Numbered from the stretch's first letter, positions 1-8,310 are shown. The stretch: DNA of 34,824 nucleotides from Pseudomonadota bacterium (GCA_018241265.1 JAFEEF010000045.1:1-34824), one strand, 5' to 3'. Program-made: numbers and translations. Notes: generated by a model from the letters alone, not told the origin.

Positions 1-30
1 CAGGAATTTCATGTCGGGGGGGATGCTCAT
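1..30 (-). CDS. cheY: CheY-like chemotaxis response regulator, N-terminal fragment (runs off the window)
   Basis: Only the first ten codons are inside the window, reading MSIPPDMKFL from the ATG at 30-28. MKFL directly after a short polar leader is how many proteobacterial CheY proteins begin (MKFLVVDDFSTMRRI in the family), and the gene lies 37 bases downstream of motB on the same strand, a usual place for a chemotaxis gene. An AGAGGA ribosome site sits 8 bases before the ATG. CheY-P binds FliM and switches motor rotation. The identification rests on ten residues plus context, so another receiver-domain protein is possible. Confidence 0.6.
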   Translation of the reverse strand, partial: MSIPPDMKFL

Positions 31-67
31 GGATGCGTTCCTCTGGGGGAAGCCGGGACTGGCTTCG

Positions 68-1036
68 TTATCGGGCCGGTGCGGGCGAAGTTGAGGGCGA
101 ATTCACGCCCGGCGCATCGGCTTCGGAAGCGCCGTTCTCGTCTTCCTGATCAGGCTCGGCCGGCACGACCTTCAGCAGCCGGTCCTCCGCCTCGCGGTTC
201 ATCACGATGATGCTGATGCGCCGGTTCGCCGGGCTTTCCGGGTTCGTCGTATCGATGAGATGGCTGGACGCCAGGCCCTGCACCAGCAGCACGCGGTCTT
301 CCGGCAGGCCGCCGGCGTTGAGCTCGCGGCGCGACGCGTTCGCGCGGTCGCTCGACAGCTCCCAGTTGCTGTAGCCGAGCTGGCCGCCGCTGAACGGCTG
401 CGCGTCGGTATGGCCTTCGAGCGTCAGGTGATTCGGCACCTCGGCGAGCACCGAGCCGATCTCGCGCAGCAGATCGCGCATGTACGGTTTCACGATCGCG
501 CTGCCGCTGTCGAACATCGGCCGGTTCTGCTCGTCGACGATCTGGATGCGCAGGCCGTCGCGCGTCATGTCGAGGCGGATCTGCGACTTCATCGCGGCAA
601 GCTTCGGGCTCGCCGCCAGCACGTCCTCGACCTTCTTCTTCAGCGCCTCGAGCCGCGCCACTTCGGCCCGCCGGAGTTCGGCCTTCAGCGCCTTCAGCTG
701 GACGGTCTTGTGCTTGACCTCGATGTCGCCCTGCTTGACCTGGCCGCTGGTGCGCGTCAGGTCCTGGCCACCGCCCTTGACGACGCTGGACGAATCGCCC
801 GACCCGCTGCCGCCGCCGAGCAGCGCCACCTTGAGCGGCGCATTGAAGAAGTCGGCGATGCCCTTCTTGTCGCCGTCGGTCGTCGAGCCGAGCAGCCACA
901 TCAAGAGGAAGAACGCCATCATCGCCGTCACGAAGTCGGCGTAGGCGATCTTCCAGGCGCCGCCGTGCGCCGCATGGCCGCCCTTCTTGACGCGCTTGAT
1001 GATGATCGGTTGAAGTTTTTTCGCGTCACCGGCCAT
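68..1036 (-). CDS. motB: Flagellar motor stator protein MotB
   Basis: This 322-residue protein anchors the stator to peptidoglycan and carries the proton-binding aspartate. It has a cytoplasmic basic N terminus, one membrane segment at about residues 30-50 containing the ADF motif with Asp34 (equivalent to the essential Asp32 of E. coli MotB), a plug/linker region, and an OmpA-like peptidoglycan-binding domain at about 165-285 with LEGHTD and RANASRRE motifs. The C-terminal 35 residues are acidic and low in complexity. The start ATG (1036-1034) has GGAG 8 bases upstream. It lies 53 bases after motA and 37 bases before the cheY-like gene, and probably shares the sigma-28-type promoter upstream of motA. 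Length and motifs fit a proton-driven MotB. Confidence 0.97.
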   Translation of the reverse strand: MAGDAKKLQPIIIKRVKKGGHAAHGGAWKIAYADFVTAMMAFFLLMWLLGSTTDGDKKGIADFFNAPLKVALLGGGSGSGDSSSVVKGGGQDLTRTSGQVKQGDIEVKHKTVQLKALKAELRRAEVARLEALKKKVEDVLAASPKLAAMKSQIRLDMTRDGLRIQIVDEQNRPMFDSGSAIVKPYMRDLLREIGSVLAEVPNHLTLEGHTDAQPFSGGQLGYSNWELSSDRANASRRELNAGGLPEDRVLLVQGLASSHLIDTTNPESPANRRISIIVMNREAEDRLLKVVPAEPDQEDENGASEADAPGVNSPSTSPAPAR

Positions 1037-1089
1037 GGTCGGCTCCGGTCAGGAATCGAGGTCCGCGCAGGCTCGAGCGGAACCCGGCA

Positions 1090-1950
1090 TCACTTCTTGC
1101 CCTTCACGTGGCCTTCGAGCTCGGCGAAGGTCGGGCGGTCCTTGGAGTACAGCACCTTGCGGCCGAACTCGACCGCGACCTGCGGCGCATAGCCTTGCAT
1201 GCTGGCGAGCAGCGTCGTCTTGATGCAGGACAGTTCCTTGGAGCCTTCGTCGACCTTCTGCTCCAGCAGCCCGCCGAGCGGTTCGACGACGCCGTAGGCC
1301 AGCAGAATGCCGAGGAAGGTGCCGACGAGTGCCGAACCGATCATCCCGCCGAGCACCGCCGGCGGCTGGCCGACCGAGCCCATCGTGTTGACCACGCCGA
1401 GCACCGCCGCGACGATGCCGAACGCGGGCAGCGCGCCGGCGAGCCGCGCGATCGCGGAGACCGGGCCGTGCGCCTCGTGATGGTGGGTGTCGATCTCGCT
1501 GTCCATCAGGCTCTCGATCTCGTGGGCGTTCAGGTTGCCCGAGACCATCATGCGCAGGTAGTCGGTGATGAACTCGACGACGTGGTGGTCGCTGCCGACC
1601 GTCGGGTACTTCTGGAACAGCGGCGAGTTGTGCGGCTCCTCGACGTCCTTCTCGATCGACATCAGGCCTTCCTTGCGGGCCTTCTGCAGGATGTCGTAGA
1701 GCAGCGCCATCAGCTCCATGTAGCGCGCCTTCGAATACTTCGAACCCTTCAGCAGCGTCGGCAACGCGCCCAGCGTCGCCTTCAGGATCTTCGGCTGGTT
1801 GTTGACCACGAAGGCCCCGAGCGCGCCGCCCAGGATCGCCATCAGCTCGACCGGCAAGGCGTGGATGATCACGGCCATGTTGCCTTCGTGCAGGATGTAG
1901 GCACCGAAGATGCAGCCCAGCGTGACGGCGTAACCGATGAGTACGAACAT
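1090..1950 (-). CDS. motA: Flagellar motor stator protein MotA
   Basis: A 286-residue inner-membrane stator subunit that forms the proton channel with MotB and pushes on FliG. Four membrane segments are visible (about residues 1-20, 33-50, 170-190 and 200-222). The cytoplasmic loop has Arg92 and Glu100 at the positions of E. coli Arg90 and Glu98, which contact charged FliG residues. The conserved prolines are present near the third segment (ALPAFGIVAAVLG) and in VVEPLGG. The start is fixed by the typical MFVLIGY N terminus. The ribosome site is poor: no GGAG-like sequence precedes the ATG. It is the first gene of motA-motB-cheY and is preceded by a good sigma-28 motif at 2012-2038. Confidence 0.97.
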   Translation of the reverse strand: MFVLIGYAVTLGCIFGAYILHEGNMAVIIHALPVELMAILGGALGAFVVNNQPKILKATLGALPTLLKGSKYSKARYMELMALLYDILQKARKEGLMSIEKDVEEPHNSPLFQKYPTVGSDHHVVEFITDYLRMMVSGNLNAHEIESLMDSEIDTHHHEAHGPVSAIARLAGALPAFGIVAAVLGVVNTMGSVGQPPAVLGGMIGSALVGTFLGILLAYGVVEPLGGLLEQKVDEGSKELSCIKTTLLASMQGYAPQVAVEFGRKVLYSKDRPTFAELEGHVKGKK

Positions 1951-2011
1951 GGTGTGGTTTTGCTTGGCAGGTCGGACCCGTTCCGGACCGGACAGCGGAG
2001 GACTGCGCCAT

Positions 2012-2038
2012 ATATCGACGCCTCACCCTTGCACTTGA
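2012..2038 (-). promoter_or_regulatory. Sigma-28 (FliA) promoter of motA-motB-cheY
   Basis: Read on the minus strand: TCAAGTGC, an 11-base spacer, then GTCGATAT. This matches the sigma-28 pattern (E. coli TAAAGTTT-N11-GCCGATAA) in spacing and in most of the -10 box, and shares TCAAG with the other candidates in this window. It lies 62 bases upstream of the motA ATG. The pattern is seen directly; function is inferred from the shared motif. Confidence 0.75.
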
Positions 2039-2128
2039 GTCTGCCGGGCCGGACCGGCCGGCGATCGACGCAACAGCGCAGCTTTTCCGGCCTGCAAACG
2101 CAGGCGCCGCGGCGGCCGCGCAACGGCG

Positions 2129-2157
2129 AAAAAAAACGGATCCCGAGGGATCCGTTT
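2129..2157 (-). terminator. Rho-independent terminator after flhC
   Basis: A perfect 11-base inverted repeat (AAACGGATCCC at 2134-2144 and GGGATCCGTTT at 2147-2157) is followed on the minus strand by a run of eight T (A run at 2129-2136 on the plus strand). It lies about 130 bases after the flhC stop and separates flhDC from the independently promoted motAB. Confidence 0.85.
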
Positions 2158-2284
2158 CAAAGCCCATGACTGGGCCACGAGGAGACAAGCAAGAAATCAG
2201 TGACTACTGCCGGGTGTTTCGGCCGTTCCGTCGCCGGCTTGAGACCCGCGTCGGAGGGAACGTGCGTTTTGTCGCAGCTGGCCT

Positions 2285-2872
2285 TCAGTGAACTTTCGAG
2301 GCGTCCGGACCCGCGGCCTTGGCCTTGGCCTTCGCGGACGGAATCCGGATCGCGCCGGCGGCGTGGCCCTTGCCGGCACGCGCCGGCGGGTTGCAGAGGC
2401 CGCAGACGTAGTGCTTGGCGATCTCGTGCGGATGCGTCACGAAGTGGCCGCCGCACTTGGAGCACTTGGTCATCGTCAACATGCCGTTGTCGATGAACTT
2501 CACGAGGCGCCAGGCGCGCGTCACGGACAGCAGCGCTTCCAGGCCCTGGGCCTGGGTCTGCTCCTGGTAGAGCTGGTAGGCCTTGATGACGGTGTCGATC
2601 TCGTCGAGCTCGGCGACCTTGTTCAGGTATTCGTGGATGTTCAGGAACAGGCTGGCGTGGATGTTCGGCTGCCAGGTCATGAACCAATCGGTCGAGAACG
2701 GCAGCTGGCCCTTGCTCGGCGACTTGCCCGAGACTTCCTTGTAGAGACGGAGCAGGCGCTCGTACGACAGATCGGTTTCCGATTCCAGGACCTGGAGGCG
2801 GGCACCGAGACCGATCAGCGTGACGGCGCGGCTGATCTGCTTGGCTTCGGTGAGGATGCTCTTCTGACGCAT
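2285..2872 (-). CDS. flhC: Flagellar master transcriptional activator FlhC
   Basis: A 195-residue subunit of the FlhD4C2 activator that recruits RNA polymerase to class II flagellar promoters. The zinc-binding cysteines are present as CSKC (Cys137, Cys140) and CGLC (Cys157, Cys160), in the family spacing. The N terminus (QISRAVTLIGLGARLQVLE) is the helical region typical of FlhC. After about residue 165 comes an Ala/Lys-rich tail common in betaproteobacterial versions. The ATG at 2872-2870 has AAGGAG 9 bases upstream. It follows flhD by 89 bases on the same strand, and a strong terminator lies downstream, so flhDC forms a two-gene operon. Confidence 0.97.
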   Translation of the reverse strand: MRQKSILTEAKQISRAVTLIGLGARLQVLESETDLSYERLLRLYKEVSGKSPSKGQLPFSTDWFMTWQPNIHASLFLNIHEYLNKVAELDEIDTVIKAYQLYQEQTQAQGLEALLSVTRAWRLVKFIDNGMLTMTKCSKCGGHFVTHPHEIAKHYVCGLCNPPARAGKGHAAGAIRIPSAKAKAKAAGPDASKVH

Positions 2873-2930
2873 GGCGACTGCTCCTTCGTGTGCGTGTAGG
2901 TATGGCTGCCGGCGGTCTGTGCCGCGACGG

Positions 2931-2951
2931 TCAGTGGATCAGTGATCAGTG
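2931..2951. repeat. Three tandem TCAGTG units between flhD and flhC
   Basis: TCAGTG occurs at 2931-2936, 2939-2944 and 2946-2951, with periods of 8 and 7 bases, just after the flhD stop. It is a small repeat of unknown meaning and may be chance. Confidence 0.45.
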
Positions 2952-2961
2952 GCCCAGTCGC

Positions 2962-3285
2962 TCAGGCGGCTTCCTGGTGGCGGCCGGCCATCAGGATCGA
3001 GGCGTGCAGGCGCGACGTGGTGTCGTTGGCGGCGCCGCGGCCGTGGTTGGTCAGGAGGCTCCAGACCAGGTCGTCGTCCATGCGGAACTTGCACAGCAGC
3101 GTGTTGCCGGAGGCGATCTTCATCATCTGCGCCGGGGTCAAGAGCGCGATCAGCGCGGCGCTCTCTTCGCTGATGCCGAGGCGGAACAGCGCTTGTTCGC
3201 GGTCGGCGCGGATCAGGCTCTGGGCGAGCATCAGGTAGGACAGGTTGGCTTCGCGGATTTCGGTGAGGATCTGGTCGGCGTTCAT
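2962..3285 (-). CDS. flhD: Flagellar master transcriptional activator FlhD
   Basis: A 107-residue partner of FlhC in the master regulator of flagellar synthesis. The sequence from MNADQILTEIREANLSYLM through LIRADREQALFRLGIS and LLTPAQMMKIAS is characteristic of FlhD, including the cysteine of LLCKFRMDD near the region implicated in dimer formation. A longer frame extends to 3378, but the ATG at 3285-3283 is preferred: it aligns with the family N terminus and has CAGGAG about 9 bases upstream. The upstream extension is not FlhD-like. The promoter was not identified; the 249 bases upstream contain the terminator of the preceding glycosyltransferase operon. Confidence 0.95.
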   Translation of the reverse strand: MNADQILTEIREANLSYLMLAQSLIRADREQALFRLGISEESAALIALLTPAQMMKIASGNTLLCKFRMDDDLVWSLLTNHGRGAANDTTSRLHASILMAGRHQEAA

Positions 3286-3460
3286 GGTGACTTGCTCCTG
3301 TGTTTCGCTGGTCTGTTCGACGTTGGGTTGCGTCTCAACGTGAGAAGGATTGTGAAGAGCCGAGCAGGGCTGAAACATCAGGTCACTTCTGCGCCTTGAG
3401 TCCGGCCTGCGCTACCGGCCTTGTCAGGCAACTTCCTACACGCGGAAGGGCATCTGCCAT

Positions 3461-3484
3461 GAAAAAGGCGGCCCGCAGGCCGCC
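3461..3484 (-). terminator. Terminator of the glycosyltransferase operon
   Basis: A 7-base GC-only stem (GGCGGCC at 3467-3473, GGCCGCC at 3478-3484) with a 4-base loop is followed on the minus strand by five T (A run at 3462-3466). It lies about 50 bases after the stop of the GT32-methyltransferase gene and insulates flhD from that operon. Confidence 0.75.
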
Positions 3485-3534
3485 GGGTTTCCGGGTCCGT
3501 GACGCATTGCGCGCCGCGGCCGGTTTTTTCTCTA

Positions 3535-4863
3535 TCAGTTCGGCGGACGCTTGCTCGCCATCGCCAGCAGCGAGATGTTGTTGAAGAACCAGATGCCGTC
3601 GAGCTGCCACGGCGTGTACTTGCCGATCACGTTGGCGAGCGTGTAGGGCGTGTACCAGCAGTTGTGGTCGGGGTGCACGATCTCGACGAAGGTGCCTGTG
3701 CCCTCGACGTAGTCGAAGTGGCGCTTGGCGCACTGGTAGGCGTCGGGGACGGTGATCGCGATGTGCGGCGCATTGAGCGCATGGAGCTGTGCGAGGAAGC
3801 CGGCCACGTCGGGCACGTGCTCCATCACCTCGGGCACGAGGACGAGGTCGTACTCGCCGGTGACGTCCTCGAGCTTCGAGTAGAGCTTGCCCTTGGCATG
3901 CGGCGCGAGGCCGGCGAGCGCCTCGGCGTGGATGTCGAAGCCGTCGAGCCGCGCGCAGTGCGGCTCGAGCGCGAGATGCAGCGAAGTCTTCGGGTCGGTG
4001 ATCGGCCAGTCGGCGCAGCCCATGTGCAGCACGCGGCGGCCGGCGCAGATCTGCGCGAAGACGTCGAGCCGGCTGCGCCCGATCAGCTCGCTGCCGACCT
4101 GCACCCGCTGCACGAAGTACGGCGCATGCTGGGCCTCGAGCGGCGACTTGGTGCGGGCACTGGCCGGCGCTGCGGGTGTAGGTGTGGGCGCAGGCGCAGG
4201 TGCCGCCACGGCCTTGCCGTTCGCGTCGAACTGCTTGGTGTGCAGCGTGTCGTACGAACGCTTGGTGCTGGCCCACTCCTGATGCGCGTAGACCGGGCCG
4301 TCGCCCTCGTAGCGCACGCCGGTGAAGTGCTCCGGAATGAAGTAGTGGCTCGGCAGGATGTTGAGGTCCTGGTAGGCGTAGCGCCGGTACGAGTCGGTGA
4401 GCCGCATCGGCCCGACCGTCTTCCACGCCATGTCGTCGACGACGGTCGGCGCGGCGTGGATGTCGTTGATGATCTGGCCGACGAACGGGTTCTCGGCCTT
4501 GCAGGCGAAGTAGCCGGCGGCGATCAGGCCCGGCCGCGCGATCTCGTTCTCCCAGCAGGCGAAGGCCTCGCAGTCGAGCAGCGTGTCGTCGAGCTTCTTC
4601 ACGCAGACGCTGTCGGCATCGACGACGAAGCCGCCCTCGTTGTAGAGGATCTCCCAGCGCATCATGTCGGCGACGCCGTTGAGCTCGCGGCGCGACATCT
4701 CGCGCATGTGGTCGGCGTTGATCCAGGTCTGCTCGGTCAGCGATGCATTGCCCCAGACCTTGACGGTCCAGTCGGGATGGAGATCGACCCAGGTGCGGAT
4801 GCAGTTGTCGGGACGCTTGGTCTCGTCGCCGACCCAGATGAAGTGCAGGGTCTTCGGAATCAT
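3535..4863 (-). CDS. Bifunctional GT32-like glycosyltransferase / SAM-dependent methyltransferase
   Basis: A 442-residue two-domain protein. Residues 1-212 resemble sugar-binding-DXD (GT32, Gly_transf_sug) glycosyltransferases: IPKTLHFIWVG at the start, then DMMRWEILYNEGG and the metal-binding Asp82-Ala-Asp84. A proline/alanine linker follows (about 218-240). Residues 270-440 look like a class I methyltransferase: VLHMGCAD at 278-285 for the SAM loop and LVPEVMEHVPD near 342-352. The ATG has AAGGAG 8 bases upstream and overlaps the stop of the GT2 gene by four bases (ATGA), implying translational coupling. By context it probably adds a sugar that is then methylated, likely on flagellin. Substrate and targets are unknown; a surface polysaccharide role cannot be excluded. 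Confidence 0.85.
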   Translation of the reverse strand: MIPKTLHFIWVGDETKRPDNCIRTWVDLHPDWTVKVWGNASLTEQTWINADHMREMSRRELNGVADMMRWEILYNEGGFVVDADSVCVKKLDDTLLDCEAFACWENEIARPGLIAAGYFACKAENPFVGQIINDIHAAPTVVDDMAWKTVGPMRLTDSYRRYAYQDLNILPSHYFIPEHFTGVRYEGDGPVYAHQEWASTKRSYDTLHTKQFDANGKAVAAPAPAPTPTPAAPASARTKSPLEAQHAPYFVQRVQVGSELIGRSRLDVFAQICAGRRVLHMGCADWPITDPKTSLHLALEPHCARLDGFDIHAEALAGLAPHAKGKLYSKLEDVTGEYDLVLVPEVMEHVPDVAGFLAQLHALNAPHIAITVPDAYQCAKRHFDYVEGTGTFVEIVHPDHNCWYTPYTLANVIGKYTPWQLDGIWFFNNISLLAMASKRPPN

Positions 4864-5954
4864 CGCGGTTGCTCCTTGGTGTCTCGGCCGGCGGTGCGGC
4901 GCTGGCGCAGCTCGGCCTCGAGGCGGGCGTAGCGTGCGGCCTGCTCGGCATGGCCGAGGCTCTCGTGGAAGGCGGCGAGGTTCCTCGCCGCGAGGAAGCT
5001 GCCGCGGCCATGCACGGCGCCTTCCAGGTCGGGGTTGTCGCCGAGAACCAGGCACTGCTGCCAGCTCGCCTCGATCATCGGCAAGAGCTCTTTCGCGCGC
5101 TCCGGCTCCGAGGTCGCCCAGTCGAGCAGCAGGTCGGCGAGCGTGAAGTAGTAGTCGGGCGAGTGCGTCCAGCGCGCCATCTCGGCATCGGCGATCAGCA
5201 CCGCGCGCTCGAACGCGCAGGTCTTCTTCAAGGTGTAGACCAGGCGCAGCACCAGGTCGTGGCGCCACGAATCGTCCGGATGGCCGCTCGCGTAGGCGGT
5301 CTCGTAGTGCGGCGCGGCGGCGTCCCAGGCGGTCGCCAGTTCGAGGTTCTTGCCGAGCTGGTAGTGCAGGTAGGCATCGGCGGGCGACTCGTCCAGCGCC
5401 ATGCGCAGCAACCGGTCGTTGCGGCCGCGCTTGCCGGTCTGACGCGCCCGGTGGTAGCCGTCGTGGCCGATGCGCACGGCGATGCGCCGGCGCGGCCACG
5501 CCGCATCGACCTGCTCGTGGATGCGGCCGGTGTAGCGCGCGCCGCGCGGCACGACGCGCGTCAGCCAGCTCGGCGCGACCGACAGTTCGGCATCGCTGTC
5601 GTATTCGCTGTCGACGCGGATCCGGCCGGCGTAGGTCGGCGCCATCCAGCGCAGCGCGGCGATGTCGGCGCCGCCGGAGATCAGCCATTCGTCGGCGTCG
5701 AGCACCAGGTTCCAGTCGGCGTCGGCGAGCGCGAGCGCATGGTTGCGCGCGGCCGAGAAGTCGTCGTTCCAGGTCCCGTAATGCACGTCGGCGCCGGCGG
5801 CACGCGCCAGCGCCGGCGTCGCATCGGTCGAGCCGGTGTCGAGCACCAGCATGCGGTCGACGTGCGGCTTCACGCTCTCGAGGCAACGCGCGATGCAGCG
5901 CGCCTCGTCGCGCGCGATCAGCACCAGCGCCAGGGAATGCGGGCCTTGCTTCAT
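4860..5954 (-). CDS. Family 2 glycosyltransferase with helical repeat C terminus
   Basis: A 364-residue cytoplasmic glycosyltransferase. The GT2 domain (about 8-230) begins LALVLIARDEARCIARCLESV and shows DTGSTD at 39-44 and the metal-binding DADEW at 86-90. The rest (about 200-364) is helical and TPR-like (DAYLHYQLGKNLE, DYYFTLADLLLDWA). The start ATG overlaps the stop of the GT41 gene by four bases and its own stop overlaps the next start in the same way, so three genes form one coupled unit. This architecture (GT2 with TPR-like tail) is common in proteobacterial protein- or surface-glycosylation loci. The location next to the flagellins suggests it elongates a flagellin glycan, which is an inference. 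Confidence 0.87.
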   Translation of the reverse strand: MKQGPHSLALVLIARDEARCIARCLESVKPHVDRMLVLDTGSTDATPALARAAGADVHYGTWNDDFSAARNHALALADADWNLVLDADEWLISGGADIAALRWMAPTYAGRIRVDSEYDSDAELSVAPSWLTRVVPRGARYTGRIHEQVDAAWPRRRIAVRIGHDGYHRARQTGKRGRNDRLLRMALDESPADAYLHYQLGKNLELATAWDAAAPHYETAYASGHPDDSWRHDLVLRLVYTLKKTCAFERAVLIADAEMARWTHSPDYYFTLADLLLDWATSEPERAKELLPMIEASWQQCLVLGDNPDLEGAVHGRGSFLAARNLAAFHESLGHAEQAARYARLEAELRQRRTAGRDTKEQPR

Positions 5955-7879
5955 GCTGCGGGCAGGTGATCGGGCGCCAGCCCCTGCGCGTGGCGCTCGG
6001 CGATGCGCAGGTAGAGCGCCTCGATGTCCTGCGTGAAACGCCGGCTGTCGAACAGCGGCGAGGTGTCGCGCGCCGCCATCAGGCGCTCGCGCAGCATCGC
6101 GCGGCGCGGCGCGTCCGCGGCGAGCTCGAGCACGGTCCGCTCGTAGCCGGCGAGGTCGGTGCACACCAGCTCCGGCGTGCCGACGGCGTGCAGCAGGCTC
6201 GCGGCGACGCGCGACGCGAAGGTCTCGCCGATCAGCGTGACGATGGGCACGCCGGCCCACAGCGCATCGCTCGCGGTGGTGTGCGCATTGCACGGCCAGG
6301 TGTCGAGGAACATGTCGGCGAGGCGGAAGCGCGCGATGTGGTCGGCCGACGTGGCACGCGGCGCGCCGATCAGCCGCGCCGGGTCGATGCCGCGCGCCGC
6401 TGCTTCGCGCTTCAGGTTGGGCAGCGCCTGCTGCGTCCATTCGAGCAGCCACAGCACCGCGTCGGGCAGCGCCTGCAGCAGGCGGCACCAGGCGTCGAAC
6501 ACCTCGGGCGAGATCTTGTAGGGCTGGTTGAAGCCGCACAGCACGAGCGCGTCCTCGGGCAGCCCCTGCGACGCGCGCGTCGGCGCTTCGGGGAAGGCGC
6601 GCTGCCGGTCGTTCGGCTGGTAGCACACCGGCATCTGCGCGATCTTCTCGCTGTAGCCTTCGGCATGCGCGAGCGGCGTGACGATGGCGTCGCCGATCAC
6701 GTAGTCGATGTAGTCGGCGCCGGTCGTGCCGGGATAGCCGAGGAAGCTCACCTGCACCGGCGCGGCGCGGTACGCGAAGATCGCGATGCGGTGGTCCTTG
6801 GTGTGGCCCTTCAGGTCGATCAGCAGATCGATGCCGTCGTCGCGCGCCATCTGCGCGATCTCGCGGTCGGTCTTCAGGCGCACGTCGGCGAAGCCCTCGC
6901 AGGCCGCTTCCAGACGCCGGCGCATCTTGCTGCCGTCGGAGCCGCCATGCGAATAGATGCGCACCTCGAAGCGCTCGCGATCGTGCTGCTCGAACATCTC
7001 GGCCATCAGGATCGCGGTGGCATGCTGGTGGAAGTCGGCCGACACATAGCCGATGCGCAGGCGCCGGCCGCCCGGCTGCCAGTCGCTCACGATCTTCGGC
7101 AGCGGCTCGACCTCGGCCGCCATGTAGCGCGCGCAGCTGCGGGCCGCCGCGAGCTGGTCGGCGCGGTTGTCGGTGAGGACCGCATGCGCGAACGGCGTCG
7201 TCGCGACGCTCGCATCGGCGGGCAGGCTGCGCGTCGCCGCGGCGAGACCGGCCAGGCCTTCGGCGCTCTCCTTCCACGAGCAGGAGCTGCGTTCGTAGAA
7301 GCACGCCAGGCCGCGCGAGCTGAGCTCGATGTGGCGCGGCACGCCGAGCAAGAGTGCGGTGTTGAAGCACTGCGCCGCCTCGGTCTTCATGTCGAGGTCG
7401 CTGAAGCACAGGCCCAGGTTGTGGTGCAGCACCGCGTTGGATGGCGCGAGCGCGAGCGCGTCGAAGAACGCCGCGATCGCCTCGCGCGGCTGGCCGACGC
7501 GCTGCAGCGCGAGGCCGAGCAGCGAATGCGACGCCGGATCGCGCGGCACCGCCGCATCGAGCGAGCGCAGCACCTCGACCGCCTCGGCATGGCGGTGCTG
7601 GCGCATCAGGCATTCGGCGGCGAACTCGCAGGCGACGCGGCTCGTCGGGTCGAGGCGAAACGAGCGCAGCGCTTCGTCGCCCGCCTGCAGCGTGAGGCCG
7701 TTGGAGAAGAGCGAGCGCGCATGGTTCAGCGCATAGACCGCATCGCCCGGCACGAGCCGCGCGGCCGAGGCATGCGCGCGCTGCGCGGCATCCCAGCGGC
7801 CGGCCTTGGCGTGGGTCTGGCCGAGCTGCCACTGGCGTCGCGCTTCCTTGGCGCGCTGCTGCGTAGAAGAAGAATGCAT
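5951..7879 (-). CDS. TPR-containing GT41 (OGT/SPINDLY-like) protein glycosyltransferase
   Basis: A 642-residue protein with an N-terminal tetratricopeptide array (about residues 10-200; units such as AFFDALALAPSNAVLHHNLGLCF) followed by the bipartite OGT catalytic region from about 270 to 630. Recognisable blocks are RIGYVSADFHQHA, DLLIDLKGHTKDHR, FLGYPGTTGADYIDY and the nucleotide-sugar site NAHTTASDALWAGVPIVT. This family transfers a single sugar (for example N-acetylglucosamine) to Ser/Thr of proteins; bacterial members near flagellins glycosylate filament subunits. It leads the three-gene transferase operon, divergent from fliC1. The ribosome site before the ATG at 7879-7877 is weak. Target and donor sugar are inferred. 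Confidence 0.9.
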   Translation of the reverse strand: MHSSSTQQRAKEARRQWQLGQTHAKAGRWDAAQRAHASAARLVPGDAVYALNHARSLFSNGLTLQAGDEALRSFRLDPTSRVACEFAAECLMRQHRHAEAVEVLRSLDAAVPRDPASHSLLGLALQRVGQPREAIAAFFDALALAPSNAVLHHNLGLCFSDLDMKTEAAQCFNTALLLGVPRHIELSSRGLACFYERSSCSWKESAEGLAGLAAATRSLPADASVATTPFAHAVLTDNRADQLAAARSCARYMAAEVEPLPKIVSDWQPGGRRLRIGYVSADFHQHATAILMAEMFEQHDRERFEVRIYSHGGSDGSKMRRRLEAACEGFADVRLKTDREIAQMARDDGIDLLIDLKGHTKDHRIAIFAYRAAPVQVSFLGYPGTTGADYIDYVIGDAIVTPLAHAEGYSEKIAQMPVCYQPNDRQRAFPEAPTRASQGLPEDALVLCGFNQPYKISPEVFDAWCRLLQALPDAVLWLLEWTQQALPNLKREAAARGIDPARLIGAPRATSADHIARFRLADMFLDTWPCNAHTTASDALWAGVPIVTLIGETFASRVAASLLHAVGTPELVCTDLAGYERTVLELAADAPRRAMLRERLMAARDTSPLFDSRRFTQDIEALYLRIAERHAQGLAPDHLPAA

Positions 7880-7989
7880 GGTGAACCGCGGCCCGATGGA
7901 GGTTGCGGCCAGTCTAGGCAGCCGTCCCGTACGACGAAGCGCGGATCAGCGGGGCAGCCATCCCCCATATCTCGGGGAGCGCCCGCGGT

Positions 7990-8017
7990 TCAAGTCGAAG
8001 GCCGCATCGGCCGACAA
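7990..8017 (+). promoter_or_regulatory. Distal sigma-28-like site upstream of fliC1
   Basis: TCAAGTCG (7990-7997), a 12-base spacer and GCCGACAA (8010-8017). The -35 octamer is identical to that of the proximal promoter and the -10 differs from GCCGATAA at one base, but the spacer is one base longer than in the other promoters. It may be a second start or a decayed copy. Confidence 0.35.
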
Positions 8018-8106
8018 CACTCTTGCGATCCTCTAGGGGACGCAAGGCGCGGCAAAGCGTCGAAAAGGACCGGCCAAGTGAACCAACTTTTACTTGACAA
8101 CCGGCC

Positions 8107-8133
8107 TCAAGTCGACGCAGAGCCCACCGATAA
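8107..8133 (+). promoter_or_regulatory. Sigma-28 promoter of fliC1
   Basis: TCAAGTCG (8107-8114), an 11-base spacer, then ACCGATAA (8126-8133). Seven of eight -10 bases match GCCGATAA and the spacing is exact. Transcription would begin near 8140, giving an unusually long 5' leader of about 220 bases before the fliC1 ATG. Confidence 0.75.
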
Positions 8134-8310
8134 CACAAGCAACGGATAGACGCAAGTCGACCGTGGTCCGGAGTAAGCGGCTCGTCGAGCGCAAGGGCAC
8201 CCCGAGGTCCCGAGTGCAGAACAGTGACGTCACGCCGGGCGCAGCAGCCTGAGGCCTCACCCGCCAATGGCAGTTTGAGGCGGTTCGGCCTTCACCGGCC
8301 GTCCACTTGG

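Larger units (their letters stand above)
1951..2284. other. motA-flhC intergenic region
   Basis: A 334-base gap with no supported gene. It holds the flhDC terminator (about 2129-2157) and the sigma-28 promoter of motA (2012-2038). The stretch 2158-2284 downstream of flhC shows nothing else I can identify. Confidence 0.6.

Noticed and set aside
2962-3378. Longer FlhD starting at 3378
   Set aside because: The extra 31 residues are not FlhD-like, and the ATG at 3285 has a proper ribosome site and the conserved N terminus.
5966-8149. 727-codon plus-strand open frame opposite the GT41 gene
   Set aside because: Shadow of the GT41 coding strand; no recognisable domain and it runs through the divergent regulatory region.
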